64,000 nucleotides of DNA from Pseudomonas fontis (GTDB taxonomy: Bacteria > Pseudomonadota > Gammaproteobacteria > Pseudomonadales > Pseudomonadaceae): positions 1 to 64,000 of the forward strand of contig NZ_JAMDGY010000002.1 in assembly GCF_028656955.1 (NCBI RefSeq), written 5' to 3'. Below, piece by piece: positions 1 through 9,912 of this stretch. The translations under genes and the position numbers were made by a program. The notes beneath the pieces are model-generated. The model worked only from the letters and a program-made list of their open reading frames with translations, had not been told where the DNA came from and ran no database searches. The first letter of the stretch is position 1; each line of letters opens with the position of its first letter.

Positions 1-280
1 GGGGGGGTGGAGGAAGGAGGCTTGGCCGCGGGTGTATGCGGGTGGGTTGGTTTCGGTTTCGAAGGAGGAGTATTTACGCAATAGGCAAGATCAACATGAG
101 GGGCATGATGGGCACCGATGCAGAAGAAAAGGGGGCATTATTGGGCTTTTCCTTTTGATTTATTGGATAAAAAAGGGGGGGCTGCCCATACTTTTGGTTT
201 TTTTTGCGCCCAAAAAAGTAACCCGCCGTAAGGGCGGAAGGGGCCAATGGATAAGCTCACCCACCCAAAAAAAACCACCA
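1..280. other. Left-edge non-coding stretch with short hairpin
   Basis: No credible gene is seen here. The first 20 bases are a G-rich run, unlike the rest of the window. Bases 190-240 carry a T-run followed by an A-run around GCGCC, then a perfect 6-bp hairpin, CCCGCC (222-227) with GGGCGG (232-237) and loop GTAA. From memory this resembles an intergenic sequence that recurs in Pseudomonas genomes, but that was not checked. It lies just past the 3' end of the leftward acyl-CoA synthetase and could help end its transcript. Confidence 0.4.
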
Positions 281-1954
281 TCACCCCCGAGCCAACTCCT
301 CGATACTGATCTCCCGCATCCGAAACTTCTGCACCTTCCCTGTAACCGTCATCGGAAACTCCTCGACAAAGCGGAAGTACCGCGGCGTCTTGAAGTGCGC
401 AATGCGGCTCTTGCACCACAGTTGCAACTCTTCCCCGCTAGCACTGTGCCCCGGATGCAGCTTGACCCACGCCACAATCTCTTCACCGTAGCGATCATCG
501 GGAATCCCGATCACCTGCACATCGGCCACCGCCGGGTGGGTGAAGAAGAACTCTTCCAACTCCCGTGGATAGATGTTCTCGCCACCGCGAATGATCATGT
601 CCTTGTTGCGCCCGGCGATGCACACATACCCCTGCCCATCCATGCTTGCCAGGTCCCCGGTATGCATCCACCCCGCCGGATCAACCGCCTCGGCGGTGGC
701 CGCCGGGTTGCCCCAATAGCCCAGCATCACGCTGTACCCCCGGGTACACAGCTCACCGATCTGCCCACGCGCCACGATGCAACCGTGCTCATCAACCACC
801 TTGCTTTCCAACTGCGGCTGAGTCCGCCCCACCGTGGTCACGCGCAACTCCAAGCCATCATCCGGCCCAGTCTGCAGCGACACCGGGCTGGTCTCGGTCA
901 TCCCATAGGCAATCTGCACCTCAGCCATGTGCAACTCGCTGATCACCCGGCGCATCACCTCGATCGGACACGTTGCCCCGGCCATGATTCCGGTGCGCAG
1001 GCTGCTGAGGTCGTATTCGGCGCGCTGCGGCTGGTCGAGAATGGCGATGAACATGGTCGGCACGCCATACAGCGCCGTCGCGCGTTCCTCGGCGACGCAA
1101 CCGAGGGTCAATACCGGGTCAAAGGCATCGCTGGGATAAATCATCGTGCTGCCATGGGTGACGCACCCAAGGTTGCCCATGACCATGCCGAAGCAGTGAT
1201 ACAACGGCACCGGGATGACCATGCGATCGTGCTCGGTCAAACCCAGGCTTTCGCCGACCATGTAGCCGTTGTTGAGGATGTTGTAGTGGCTGAGCGTCGC
1301 GCCCTTGGGGAAGCCGGTGGTGCCGGAGGTGTACTGGATGTTCACCGGCTGGTCGAATTGCAGGCTTTGCTGGAGGGCGTCGTAGCCCTCAAGCTCAATC
1401 GAATCGGCCATCTGCGCCAACGCATGCCAAGGCAAAAAGCCTGACGGCGGCTCGGCGTCCAGGCTGATCAACCCGCGCAACTCCGGAAGTCGCTCGCCAT
1501 TGAGCTGGCCAGCCGCCTGCCCCGCGAGCTCTGGCAGCAGCTCGCCGATCATCGCGTGATAGTTGGAAGACTTGAAGGCACCCGCACAGATCAGCCATTT
1601 GCAACCGGACTGCTTGAGCACGTATTCCAGCTCACTGGTGCGATACGCCGGGTTGATGTTGACCAGGATGATCCCGACCTTGGCGCTGGCGAACTGGGCA
1701 ATGCACCACTGCGCACAATTGGGCGCCCAGATGCCCAGGCGGTCGCCGGTCTTAAGGCCCAGGGCCATGAAGGCGCGGGCATGGCGGTCAACGCTGTCGG
1801 CCAGTTGGCGCCAGGTGTAGCGCTGCTGCTGGTGACGGACCACCAGCGCCTCACGTTCGGCAAAGCGTGCCACGGTAGCGTCGAAGGCCTGGCCAATGGT
1901 CATGGCCAACAATGGTTTGTCCTGACGGCCCTGGGTGTAACTGGGTTGATTCAT
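281..1954 (-). CDS. AMP-binding acyl-CoA synthetase
   Basis: Adenylate-forming ligase of 557 residues that activates a fatty or short-chain acid to its CoA thioester through an acyl-adenylate; cytosolic. The phosphate-binding loop [11 protein letters not shown] is near residues 207-217, the [12 protein letters not shown] / GWMHTGDL hinge region is near 400-425, and the C-terminal TGKVQKF supplies the catalytic Lys near 540. An ATG 13 codons upstream is possible, but the chosen ATG gives the usual family N-terminus. It is divergent from liuABCD and shares the intergenic region with the two LiuR-like operators, so a substrate linked to branched-chain or short-chain acid catabolism is inferred. 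The precise substrate cannot be read from sequence. Confidence 0.9.
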   Translation of the reverse strand: MNQPSYTQGRQDKPLLAMTIGQAFDATVARFAEREALVVRHQQQRYTWRQLADSVDRHARAFMALGLKTGDRLGIWAPNCAQWCIAQFASAKVGIILVNINPAYRTSELEYVLKQSGCKWLICAGAFKSSNYHAMIGELLPELAGQAAGQLNGERLPELRGLISLDAEPPSGFLPWHALAQMADSIELEGYDALQQSLQFDQPVNIQYTSGTTGFPKGATLSHYNILNNGYMVGESLGLTEHDRMVIPVPLYHCFGMVMGNLGCVTHGSTMIYPSDAFDPVLTLGCVAEERATALYGVPTMFIAILDQPQRAEYDLSSLRTGIMAGATCPIEVMRRVISELHMAEVQIAYGMTETSPVSLQTGPDDGLELRVTTVGRTQPQLESKVVDEHGCIVARGQIGELCTRGYSVMLGYWGNPAATAEAVDPAGWMHTGDLASMDGQGYVCIAGRNKDMIIRGGENIYPRELEEFFFTHPAVADVQVIGIPDDRYGEEIVAWVKLHPGHSASGEELQLWCKSRIAHFKTPRYFRFVEEFPMTVTGKVQKFRMREISIEELARG

Positions 1955-2014
1955 GGCGATCCCTTTTTGTGTTTGTTCTGGGAGCTGATTCAAGCGCAGC
2001 TACTCTGGCGCAAA

Positions 2015-2030
2015 GTAACGTTAACGTAAA
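2015..2030. promoter_or_regulatory. Candidate LiuR operator 1
   Basis: GTAACGTTAACGTAAA, with the perfect inner palindrome ACGTTAACGT at 2018-2027. It lies 61 bp upstream of the acyl-CoA synthetase start. It matches the style of palindrome described for the MerR-family regulator LiuR of branched-chain amino acid catabolism (from memory). No liuR gene is present in the window. Confidence 0.7.
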
Positions 2031-2043
2031 GGTCACGATGCGA

Positions 2044-2072
2044 TTGACAGTTGTCGGGCCCAGGTTTACGTT
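2044..2072 (+). promoter_or_regulatory. Predicted liuA promoter
   Basis: TTGACA (2044-2049) is a perfect -35 match. A 17-bp spacer leads to TACGTT (2067-2072), a weak -10 lying inside operator 2. Occupancy of that operator would therefore block polymerase, consistent with repression. Confidence 0.5.
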
Positions 2073-2080
2073 AACGTCAA
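2065..2080. promoter_or_regulatory. Candidate LiuR operator 2
   Basis: TTTACGTTAACGTCAA. Its centre is exactly 50 bp from that of operator 1, nearly five helical turns. It overlaps the predicted -10 of liuA, supporting repression of the liu operon by a LiuR-type protein. Confidence 0.75.
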
Positions 2081-2092
2081 GGTGAAAAACTC

Positions 2093-2117
2093 TGTGGGAG
2101 CCGGCGTTGCCGGCGAA
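2093..2117 (+). repeat. REP element in the liuA leader
   Basis: TGTGGGAGCCGGCGTTGCCGGCG palindrome of the REP family found elsewhere in this window. It lies between the predicted liuA promoter and the start codon, so it would be transcribed as a stem-loop in the 5' leader. Confidence 0.75.
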
Positions 2118-2172
2118 AAGGCCTACACCGCTCCCCCTCAATTCCAAGAACAATCGAACAGAAGGTGACAGC

Positions 2173-3336
2173 ATGCGTTATCCCTCCCTGAACTTCGCCC
2201 TGGGCGAAACCATCGACATGCTGCGCGACCAGGTGCAAGCCTTTGTCGCGGCCGAGTTGGCCCCGCGCGCCGCGCAAATCGACCAGGACAACCTGTTCCC
2301 CGACGATATGTGGCGCAAGTTCGGCGACATGGGCCTGCTCGGTGTGACCGTCTCGGAAGAATATGGCGGCGCCGGCCTAGGCTACCTGGCCCACGTGATT
2401 GCCATGGAAGAAATCAGCCGTGGCTCGGCCTCGGTGGCCCTCTCCTACGGCGCCCATTCCAACCTCTGCGTCAACCAGATCAACCGCAACGGCAATGCTG
2501 CGCAGAAAGCCAAGTACCTGCCCAAGCTGATCAGCGGCGAGCACATCGGCGCCCTGGCCATGAGCGAGCCGAACGCCGGCTCCGACGTGGTCTCGATGAA
2601 GCTGCGCGCCGAGAAGCGCGGCGACCACTACGTGCTCAACGGCAGCAAGACCTGGATCACCAACGGCCCCGACGCCAACACCTACGTGATCTACGCCAAG
2701 ACCGACCTGGAAAAAGGCCCGCACGGCATCACCGCCTTCATCGTCGAACGTGACTCGGCCGGCTTCAGCCGCGGCAGCAAATTCGACAAGCTGGGCATGC
2801 GCGGCTCGAACACCTGCGAGCTGTTCTTCGACAACGTCGAAGTGCCGGAAGAGAACATCCTCGGCCAGCTCAACGGCGGCGTGAAGGTGCTGATGAGCGG
2901 CCTGGACTACGAGCGCGTGGTATTGGCCGGTGGCCCGACCGGGATCATGCAGGCCTGCATGGACCTGATCGTGCCGTACATCCACGACCGCAAGCAGTTC
3001 GGCCAGAGCATCGGCGAGTTCCAACTGATCCAGGGCAAGGTCGCCGACATGTACACCCAGCTGAACGCCAGCCGCGCCTACCTGTACGCCGTGGCCCAGG
3101 CCTGTGACCGTGGCGAAACCACGCGCAAGGACGCCGCCGGGGTCATCCTCTACACCGCCGAACGTGCCACCCAGATGGGCCTGGAAGCGATCCAGATCCT
3201 AGGCGGCAATGGCTACATCAACGAGTTCCCGGCCGGGCGCCTGCTGCGCGATGCCAAACTCTACGAGATCGGCGCCGGCACCAGCGAAATCCGCCGGATG
3301 CTGATCGGCCGCGAACTGTTCAACGAAACCCGCTGA
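2173..3336 (+). CDS. liuA: Isovaleryl-CoA dehydrogenase
   Basis: FAD flavoprotein of 387 residues oxidising isovaleryl-CoA to 3-methylcrotonyl-CoA in leucine degradation, passing electrons to [16 protein letters not shown] carries Glu at about residue 247, the position used as catalytic base in isovaleryl-CoA dehydrogenases. At the place where medium-chain enzymes have their catalytic Glu this protein reads [11 protein letters not shown], as expected for this subfamily. The chosen ATG follows GAAGGTGA; the frame opens earlier, but that part holds only the REP repeat. First gene of liuABCD. Confidence 0.96.
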   Translation: MRYPSLNFALGETIDMLRDQVQAFVAAELAPRAAQIDQDNLFPDDMWRKFGDMGLLGVTVSEEYGGAGLGYLAHVIAMEEISRGSASVALSYGAHSNLCVNQINRNGNAAQKAKYLPKLISGEHIGALAMSEPNAGSDVVSMKLRAEKRGDHYVLNGSKTWITNGPDANTYVIYAKTDLEKGPHGITAFIVERDSAGFSRGSKFDKLGMRGSNTCELFFDNVEVPEENILGQLNGGVKVLMSGLDYERVVLAGGPTGIMQACMDLIVPYIHDRKQFGQSIGEFQLIQGKVADMYTQLNASRAYLYAVAQACDRGETTRKDAAGVILYTAERATQMGLEAIQILGGNGYINEFPAGRLLRDAKLYEIGAGTSEIRRMLIGRELFNETR

Positions 3337-3355
3337 GCACAAGGAAAAGGCGCCC

Positions 3356-4963
<1,608 letters not shown>

Positions 4964-4966
4964 CCG

Positions 4967-5785
4967 ATGAGCGACTTCTCTACCCTTGAACTGATCAGGG
5001 ACCCCCGTGGTTTCGCCACCCTGTGGCTGAGCCGGGAAGCCAAGAACAACGCCTTCAACGCGCAGATGATCCGCGAACTGATCGTGGCCATCGACCAGCT
5101 CGGCAACGACGCCAGCCTGCGCTTCGTACTGCTGCGTGGGCGTGGCCGGCATTTCAGCGCCGGCGCGGACCTGGCCTGGATGCAACAGTCGGCCGAACTC
5201 GACTACAACACCAACCTGGATGACGCTCGCGAACTGGCCGAGTTGATGTACAACCTGGCCAAGTTCAAGGTGCCGACCCTGGCAGTGGTCCAGGGCGCAG
5301 CCTTTGGCGGGGCACTAGGGCTGATCAGTTGCTGCGACATGGCGATTGGCAGCGAAGATGCCCAGCTGTGCCTGTCGGAAGTACGCATTGGCCTGGCACC
5401 GGCGGTGATCAGCCCGTTCGTGGTGCAGGCCATGGGCGAACGCGCAGCACGGCGTTATGCCCTGACCGCCGAACGGTTCAGCGGAGTGCGTGCGCGTGAG
5501 CTGGGCCTGCTCTCTGAAGCCTATCCCGCCGCCGAGCTGGAGCAACAGGTCGAACAATGGATCGACAACCTGCTGCTCAACAGCCCGCAAGCCATGCGCG
5601 CCAGCAAGGAGCTGCTACGTGAAGTCGGGCACGGGGAACTGACCCCGGCCGTACGCCGCTACTGCGAGAACGCCATTGCCCGCATTCGCGTCAGCGCTGA
5701 AGGCCAGGAAGGCCTGCGTGCCTTCCTCGAAAAGCGCAAGCCAAGCTGGCTGACCCCCTCTTCGGACAAGGAGCCCCGCCCATGA
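4967..5785 (+). CDS. liuC: 3-methylglutaconyl-CoA hydratase (crotonase family)
   Basis: Enoyl-CoA hydratase/isomerase-fold protein of 272 residues, hydrating 3-methylglutaconyl-CoA to HMG-CoA. The CoA-binding and oxyanion segments GRHFSAGADLAWM (about residue 61) and QGAAFGGALGLISCCDMA (about 110) are intact, followed by a SEVRIGLAPA segment bearing the usual catalytic acid. The assignment to the leucine-specific step rests on its place between liuB and liuD. Its last 4 bp overlap the liuD start (ATGA), suggesting translational coupling. Confidence 0.93.
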   Translation: MSDFSTLELIRDPRGFATLWLSREAKNNAFNAQMIRELIVAIDQLGNDASLRFVLLRGRGRHFSAGADLAWMQQSAELDYNTNLDDARELAELMYNLAKFKVPTLAVVQGAAFGGALGLISCCDMAIGSEDAQLCLSEVRIGLAPAVISPFVVQAMGERAARRYALTAERFSGVRARELGLLSEAYPAAELEQQVEQWIDNLLLNSPQAMRASKELLREVGHGELTPAVRRYCENAIARIRVSAEGQEGLRAFLEKRKPSWLTPSSDKEPRP

Positions 5786-7743
5786 GCCGTGCCGTGCTGA
5801 CCACCCTGCTGGTCGCCAACCGTGGCGAGATCGCTTGCCGCGTCATGCGTACCGCCAAGGCCCTGGGCCTGACCACCGTCGCCGTGCACAGCGCCGTCGA
5901 CCGCGACGCCCGCCACAGCCGCGAAGCCGATATCCGGGTCGACCTGGGCGGCGCCAAGGCGGCCGAGAGCTACCTGGACATCGCCAAGCTGATCGCTGCG
6001 GCCAAGGCCAGTGGCGCACAGGCCATTCACCCGGGCTACGGCTTCCTCTCGGAGAACGCAGGCTTTGCCAAGGCCATCGAAGACGCCGGGCTGATTTTCC
6101 TCGGCCCGCCCGCCTCCGCCATCCTGGCCATGGGCAGCAAGTCGGCTGCCAAGGCCTTGATGGAAACGGCCGGCGTCCCCTTGGTGCCGGGCTATCACGG
6201 CGAAGCCCAGGACGTTGAAACGTTCCGCGCTGCGGCTGAAAAGATCGGCTACCCCGTCCTGCTCAAGGCCACCGCCGGTGGCGGCGGCAAGGGCATGAAG
6301 GTGGTCGAGGAAGAAAGCCAGCTGGCCGAAGCACTGGCCTCGGCGCAGCGCGAGGCGTTGTCCTCGTTTGGCGACGCGCGGATGCTGGTGGAGAAGTACG
6401 TCCTCAAGCCACGCCATGTCGAAATCCAGGTATTTGCCGACCAGCAGGGCAACTGCCTGTACCTGAATGAACGCGACTGCTCGATCCAGAGACGTCACCA
6501 GAAAGTCGTCGAAGAAGCGCCGGCACCGGGTTTGAGCGCTGAACAACGGCGCGCCATGGGCGAGTCTGCCGTACGCGCCGCGCAAGCCATCGGTTATGTC
6601 GGCGCAGGCACGGTCGAGTTCCTGCTCGATGCGCGTGGCGAGTTCTTCTTCATGGAGATGAACACCCGCCTGCAAGTGGAGCACCCGGTGACCGAAGCCA
6701 TTACCGGCCTCGACCTGGTTGCCTGGCAAATTCGCGTTGCCCGTGGCGAGGCGCTGCCGATCACCCAGGAGCAGGTTCCGCTCATAGGCCATGCCATCGA
6801 AGTGCGCTTGTACGCCGAAGACCCCGCCAACGACTTCCTGCCCGCCACCGGCCATCTGGCGCTTTATCGTGAATCGGCTGCCGGTGAAGGCCGCCGTGTG
6901 GACAGCGGCGTCAGTGAAGGCGACAGCGTCTCGCCGTTCTACGACCCGATGCTCGGCAAGCTGATTGCTTGGGGCGAAGACCGTGAACAAGCGCGCCTGC
7001 GTTTGCTGGCGATGCTCGACGAGTTTGCCATTGGCGGGCTGAAGACCAACATCGCGTTCCTGCGGCGGATTCTCGCGCACCCGGCCTTTGCCGCCGCCGA
7101 GCTGGATACCGGGTTTATCCCGCGCTATCAGGCGCAGTTGCTGCCAGCACCGCAGGCTTTGCCTGAACAGTTCTGGCAGGCCGCCGGTGAAGCGTTCATC
7201 CAGAGTGAGCCAACGCTGCAACGCAGCGACGATCCGGCGTCACCTTGGGCTGCACGTGAAGGTTTCCGGGCCGGTGTGCCGGCGCAGATCAGCGTGCACC
7301 TGAACTGCAATGGTCAGAACCAGGCGCTGGGGCTTACCCGGGCTGCCGCGTCGCCCTTCACGCTTGAGGGGGAGCAACTGGTCGTCGACAGCAACGGCAT
7401 GCGCCGGCAACACCTGGCGATCCGCCGTGGGCAGACGCTGTACCTGCAATGGGAAGGCGAACTGCATGCCGTCACGGCCTACGACCCGATTGCCGAAGCC
7501 GATGCTGGGCATAGCCATCAAGGCGGCCTGAGTGCGCCTATGAACGGCAGCATTGTGCGCGTGTTGGTCGAGGTGGGTCAGCAGGTGGAGGCCGGTGCGC
7601 AACTGGTGGTGCTGGAGGCCATGAAGATGGAACACAGCATCCGCGCACCACAGGCCGGGACGGTCAAAGCGCTGTATTGCCAGGAAGGCGAGATGGTCAG
7701 TGAAGGCAGTGCCTTGGTTGAGCTGGAGGGTGCTGAGGGCTGA
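5782..7743 (+). CDS. liuD: Methylcrotonoyl-CoA carboxylase, biotin-containing (alpha) subunit
   Basis: Alpha subunit of 653 residues: biotin carboxylase followed by a biotin carrier domain. The N-terminal VANRGEIACRVMRTAK, the ATP-grasp loop KATAGGGGKGMKVV (about residue 161) and EMNTRLQVEHPVTE (about 292) mark the carboxylase. EAMKMEHS near residue 613 carries the biotinylated Lys. It is the last gene of the operon. The HMG-CoA lyase gene liuE, which follows in P. aeruginosa, is absent here and must lie elsewhere. Confidence 0.96.
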   Translation: MSRAVLTTLLVANRGEIACRVMRTAKALGLTTVAVHSAVDRDARHSREADIRVDLGGAKAAESYLDIAKLIAAAKASGAQAIHPGYGFLSENAGFAKAIEDAGLIFLGPPASAILAMGSKSAAKALMETAGVPLVPGYHGEAQDVETFRAAAEKIGYPVLLKATAGGGGKGMKVVEEESQLAEALASAQREALSSFGDARMLVEKYVLKPRHVEIQVFADQQGNCLYLNERDCSIQRRHQKVVEEAPAPGLSAEQRRAMGESAVRAAQAIGYVGAGTVEFLLDARGEFFFMEMNTRLQVEHPVTEAITGLDLVAWQIRVARGEALPITQEQVPLIGHAIEVRLYAEDPANDFLPATGHLALYRESAAGEGRRVDSGVSEGDSVSPFYDPMLGKLIAWGEDREQARLRLLAMLDEFAIGGLKTNIAFLRRILAHPAFAAAELDTGFIPRYQAQLLPAPQALPEQFWQAAGEAFIQSEPTLQRSDDPASPWAAREGFRAGVPAQISVHLNCNGQNQALGLTRAAASPFTLEGEQLVVDSNGMRRQHLAIRRGQTLYLQWEGELHAVTAYDPIAEADAGHSHQGGLSAPMNGSIVRVLVEVGQQVEAGAQLVVLEAMKMEHSIRAPQAGTVKALYCQEGEMVSEGSALVELEGAEG

Positions 7744-7750
7744 TGGCCTC

Positions 7751-7822
7751 ATCGCCGGCAAGGCCGGCTCCCACAAGGAGCGTGCCAATGCAGTTCCTGT
7801 GGGAGCCGGCCTTGCCGGCGAT
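7751..7822. repeat. Inverted pair of REP elements
   Basis: Two 25-bp REP units face each other: ATCGCCGGCAAGGCCGGCTC... (7751-7775) and its reverse complement (7798-7822), 22 bp apart. The pair sits between convergent liuD and the S24 repressor gene and could act as a two-way transcript end or RNA stabiliser. Confidence 0.9.
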
Positions 7823-7828
7823 GCTGCA

Positions 7829-8443
7829 TCAAGTGAACTTGATCAGTGCCTGGACAACCACCCCCAGCACCTCACCGTCCTCAGGCCAGGGCAACTTCGG
7901 ATAAGTCGGATTCAACGGCCGCAGGTACCGCTGCCCACCCTCCTCTATCAACTGGCGAAACACCGCCGCCCCGCCCGGCAACTGCGCGATCACCAACTTG
8001 CCAGGCTCTGCCTGCAACCCGCTGTCGACCAGCACCAGCATGCCATCAGGAACACTCAGGCCGACCGGCGCGGTCATCGCATCGCCTTCCACGGGCAGCC
8101 AGTACGCCGTACCTTGCGCTGCGTAATCACACAGCTCGGCACGCGCCTGGTCCAAGGTCAGGTCGCTCCAGCCGCGCAGTGGGTAGCGGAACACCGGCTC
8201 AGCGTCAAAGTCGCTGGCATACGCCTGCGCAAGCTCCGCCACATCGCTGCTGGCGTTCATCTGCAAATGACCGATCCCCAGCACTACGAGGATCTCGTTC
8301 ATCCGCTCAAGCGTGGGTTCGCGCTCTTTGCGCAGCCAATGGCCGACCGCACCCTGGGTGACCCCGATGCGCTCGGCAAGTTTTTCCTGCGTGAACTTCA
8401 CTTCACGCATCCTGGATTTGACCAGGGCTATCCATTTATCCAT
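7829..8443 (-). CDS. XRE-family repressor with S24 (LexA-like) C-terminal domain, catalytic dyad lost
   Basis: Regulator of 204 residues. The N-terminal helix-turn-helix (RMREVKFTQEKLAERIG, TQGAVGHWL) is followed by a LexA/CI-type S24 domain ending KPLNP-like (YLRPLNPTYP). The nucleophile motif, normally GDSM, reads EGDAM with Ala (codon GCG), and the usual catalytic Lys site reads VFRQL with Arg (CGC). Self-cleavage is therefore not expected. A longer reading from 8485 is open, but this ATG begins at the HTH and leaves the TACTG repeats outside the gene; no strong Shine-Dalgarno decides it. It is divergent from the DUF6124-like gene, the likely target together with its own promoter. Confidence 0.88.
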   Translation of the reverse strand: MDKWIALVKSRMREVKFTQEKLAERIGVTQGAVGHWLRKEREPTLERMNEILVVLGIGHLQMNASSDVAELAQAYASDFDAEPVFRYPLRGWSDLTLDQARAELCDYAAQGTAYWLPVEGDAMTAPVGLSVPDGMLVLVDSGLQAEPGKLVIAQLPGGAAVFRQLIEEGGQRYLRPLNPTYPKLPWPEDGEVLGVVVQALIKFT

Positions 8444-8484
8444 CGCAGGCACGATACGGACTGCCCCCACACGCTCAATACACA

Positions 8485-8520
8485 TACTGTAGTATTTAAT
8501 TTGCAGTAATAAATACAGTA
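8485..8520. promoter_or_regulatory. Candidate operator cluster for the S24-type repressor
   Basis: Three TACTG half-sites: TACTGTAGTATTTA (8485-8498), CAGTA at 8504-8508 (reverse), and TAAATACAGTA (8510-8520, reverse). The first and last form an imperfect inverted repeat in an AT-rich patch between the divergent genes. This is not a standard LexA box, because the CTG-N10-CAG spacing is absent. Confidence 0.5.
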
Positions 8521-8570
8521 CGTATTACCATGGCAAGCCACAAAAACAGCCGACCTACAGGGCCGTCATC

Positions 8571-8930
8571 ATGAACCCATCTTCCTTCGATGAACTGGAC
8601 AGCGACGCCGCACGTCGCGCACTGGATTTCTACCTCAACCCCGCACCCACAAAGCCCTGGGGGCTCACCGATGCACCACTGGTGATCGCCCGCACCGACC
8701 TCACCGCAGACCAAGCCGCCGGGTATGCCTCAACGCTGCTGCGCAGCGCCGCCACAACCGCGTTCCAGGCTGCCGATGGGCTCAATGGCGCACCCCAGGA
8801 GATGACCTACTCCGTGATGCACATGATCAACATGGCGCGGGCACTGCTTGAGCGCAGCATCACTGAACAGGCGAAATTCAATGACCTGATGCTGGCTGAG
8901 GCGCACTACGCAGCAGAGAACAAGGAATAA
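8571..8930 (+). CDS. Small DUF6124-like protein
   Basis: Predicted soluble, mostly helical protein of 119 residues; no catalytic motif is visible. It resembles a family of small Pseudomonas proteins of unknown function (DUF6124, from memory) with an N-terminal NPSSFDELDSDAARRALDFY-like stretch and a C-terminal helical half. It is divergent from the S24-type repressor with the TACTG repeats between them, so control by that repressor is the likeliest regulation. Confidence 0.75.
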   Translation: MNPSSFDELDSDAARRALDFYLNPAPTKPWGLTDAPLVIARTDLTADQAAGYASTLLRSAATTAFQAADGLNGAPQEMTYSVMHMINMARALLERSITEQAKFNDLMLAEAHYAAENKE

Positions 8931-8997
8931 GAAGGCGGCTGGATTCAGCCAACAGACAGGCAGCCGAATAATTTTCGCGCATCAACGCAAAAATCAT

Positions 8998-9025
8998 TTG
9001 ACTTGAAAATGAGAACGATTACTAT
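8998..9025 (+). promoter_or_regulatory. prrF promoter
   Basis: TTGACT (8998-9003), 16-bp spacer, TACTAT (9020-9025). Transcription is expected to begin near 9033. Confidence 0.7.
9005..9023. promoter_or_regulatory. Fur box over the prrF promoter
   Basis: GAAAATGAGAACGATTACT matches the 19-bp Fur consensus at 13 positions and lies across the spacer and -10, so iron-bound Fur would shut the promoter. Confidence 0.8.
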
Positions 9026-9032
9026 TGCAAAC

Positions 9033-9148
9033 AACTGGTCGCAAGACTGGTTGGGTAACCTGAAAGCCCTTAGGTCGGACTCTCAGATTATCTCCTCATC
9101 AGGCTAATCACGGTTTTTGACCCGGCTTTTTGCCGGGTCTTTTTTTTT
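9033..9148 (+). ncRNA. prrF: PrrF iron-responsive small RNA
   Basis: About 116-nt small RNA. The block CTCAGATTATCTCCTCATCA at 9082-9101, followed by GGCTAATCACGG, matches the conserved PrrF core that pairs with sodB and other mRNAs for iron-using proteins. It has its own promoter, an overlapping Fur box and a strong terminator. When iron is short, Fur repression lifts and PrrF lowers translation of non-essential iron proteins with the help of Hfq. Pseudomonads of this group carry two prrF genes at separate sites; only one is in this window, and whether it is copy 1 or 2 cannot be told here. The 5' end is inferred from promoter spacing. Confidence 0.93.
9119..9148 (+). terminator. Intrinsic terminator of prrF
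   Basis: GACCCGGC, loop TTTTT, GCCGGGTC, then nine T residues: a textbook Rho-independent terminator. Confidence 0.95.
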
Positions 9149-9255
9149 GGCTCTTCAGGCTAATGAAGGCGGGTGTTGCTTGAATGACGGCGATGATAGC
9201 AAAGGTATGTCGCAGAATGTAACCCTAGGTAACGTTCCTTTGCTGAAATAGCACT

Positions 9256-9270
9256 TGAGAATCAATCTCA
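9256..9270. promoter_or_regulatory. Second Fur box, upstream of the sigma-4/DUF4880 gene
   Basis: TGAGAATCAATCTCA is a near-perfect 7-1-7 Fur inverted repeat, 82 bp before the start of the next gene. It indicates iron control separate from that of prrF. Confidence 0.75.
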
Positions 9271-9351
9271 TGCAGACTAAGCTGTCGCAGCGTCAGGGAA
9301 GACGCCCCCTTTACCGCCTCGGCCGTTCCACCTCAGCAAGGAGCTTGTGCC

Positions 9352-9864
9352 ATGACTCGTCTGTTGCTGCCCCTTGAACACCTCCCCGATTCCATCGAGC
9401 AAGACGACGACGCCTTGCTTTGGCGCCTGAACCGGCTGCCACGCCGGGTTCAGCAGGTCTTTCTGCTCAGCCGCCTTGATCAATTGCCCTTCGCCAGTAT
9501 CGCCCAGCGCCTTGACCTCTCCTGCGCCGCCATCGAGCGCCACATGAACCAGGTACTGCAGGCTGCCCAGCAGGCCCGTACGCCGGTCAGCCGCGAGGCC
9601 TGCCTTTGGTATGTGCGCTTGCAGAGCCCGGATGTCACCGCCAGCGAGCGTATCGACTTCCGCCGCTGGCTGGATGCCGCCCCCGAGCACCTGCAAGCGT
9701 TCCACGACACCGAGTTGCGCTGGCGCACCCTGCTTGCACCGGCCCGCATGCTCGGCCATGGCCAGTGGTATCGCCAGCCTTGGGCGGCTGTTTCACTAGG
9801 TGGCTGTTCGGTCGCCGTCGGCCTTGGTCTGGCCGCATTGCTGGCGATCGGTTTCTGGTCGTGA
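9352..9864 (+). CDS. Sigma-region-4 / DUF4880 fusion membrane protein
   Basis: Hybrid protein of 170 residues. Residues about 22-70 (LPRRVQQVFLLSRLDQLPF...) resemble the region 4 helix-turn-helix of FecI-type ECF sigma factors. Residues about 82-125 (REACLWYVRLQSPDVTASER, DFRRWLDAAPEHLQAF) are the DUF4880 N-terminus of FecR anti-sigma factors. Residues about 145-168 form one membrane helix, with no periplasmic FecR domain after it. Sigma region 2, needed for promoter melting, is missing. ATG follows AAGGAG. A Fur box lies upstream and prrF immediately before it; no TonB receptor is adjacent. It may be a relic of a sigma/anti-sigma pair or a working membrane-bound modulator. Confidence 0.85.
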   Translation: MTRLLLPLEHLPDSIEQDDDALLWRLNRLPRRVQQVFLLSRLDQLPFASIAQRLDLSCAAIERHMNQVLQAAQQARTPVSREACLWYVRLQSPDVTASERIDFRRWLDAAPEHLQAFHDTELRWRTLLAPARMLGHGQWYRQPWAAVSLGGCSVAVGLGLAALLAIGFWS

Positions 9865-9912
9865 GCCAGGCGTGTAGAGTGGGTGTCACAACAACTCTAC
9901 AGGAGCCTGGCA

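Noticed and set aside
32..1444. Long rightward open frame of 470 codons over the left edge
   Set aside because: It runs antisense through the acyl-CoA synthetase; its protein is rich in Arg/His/Pro and has no family pattern. High-GC shadow frame.
8485..8520. LexA box in front of the S24-type repressor
   Set aside because: CTG and CAG occur, but not at the N10 spacing of a LexA site; three TACTG half-sites explain the pattern better.
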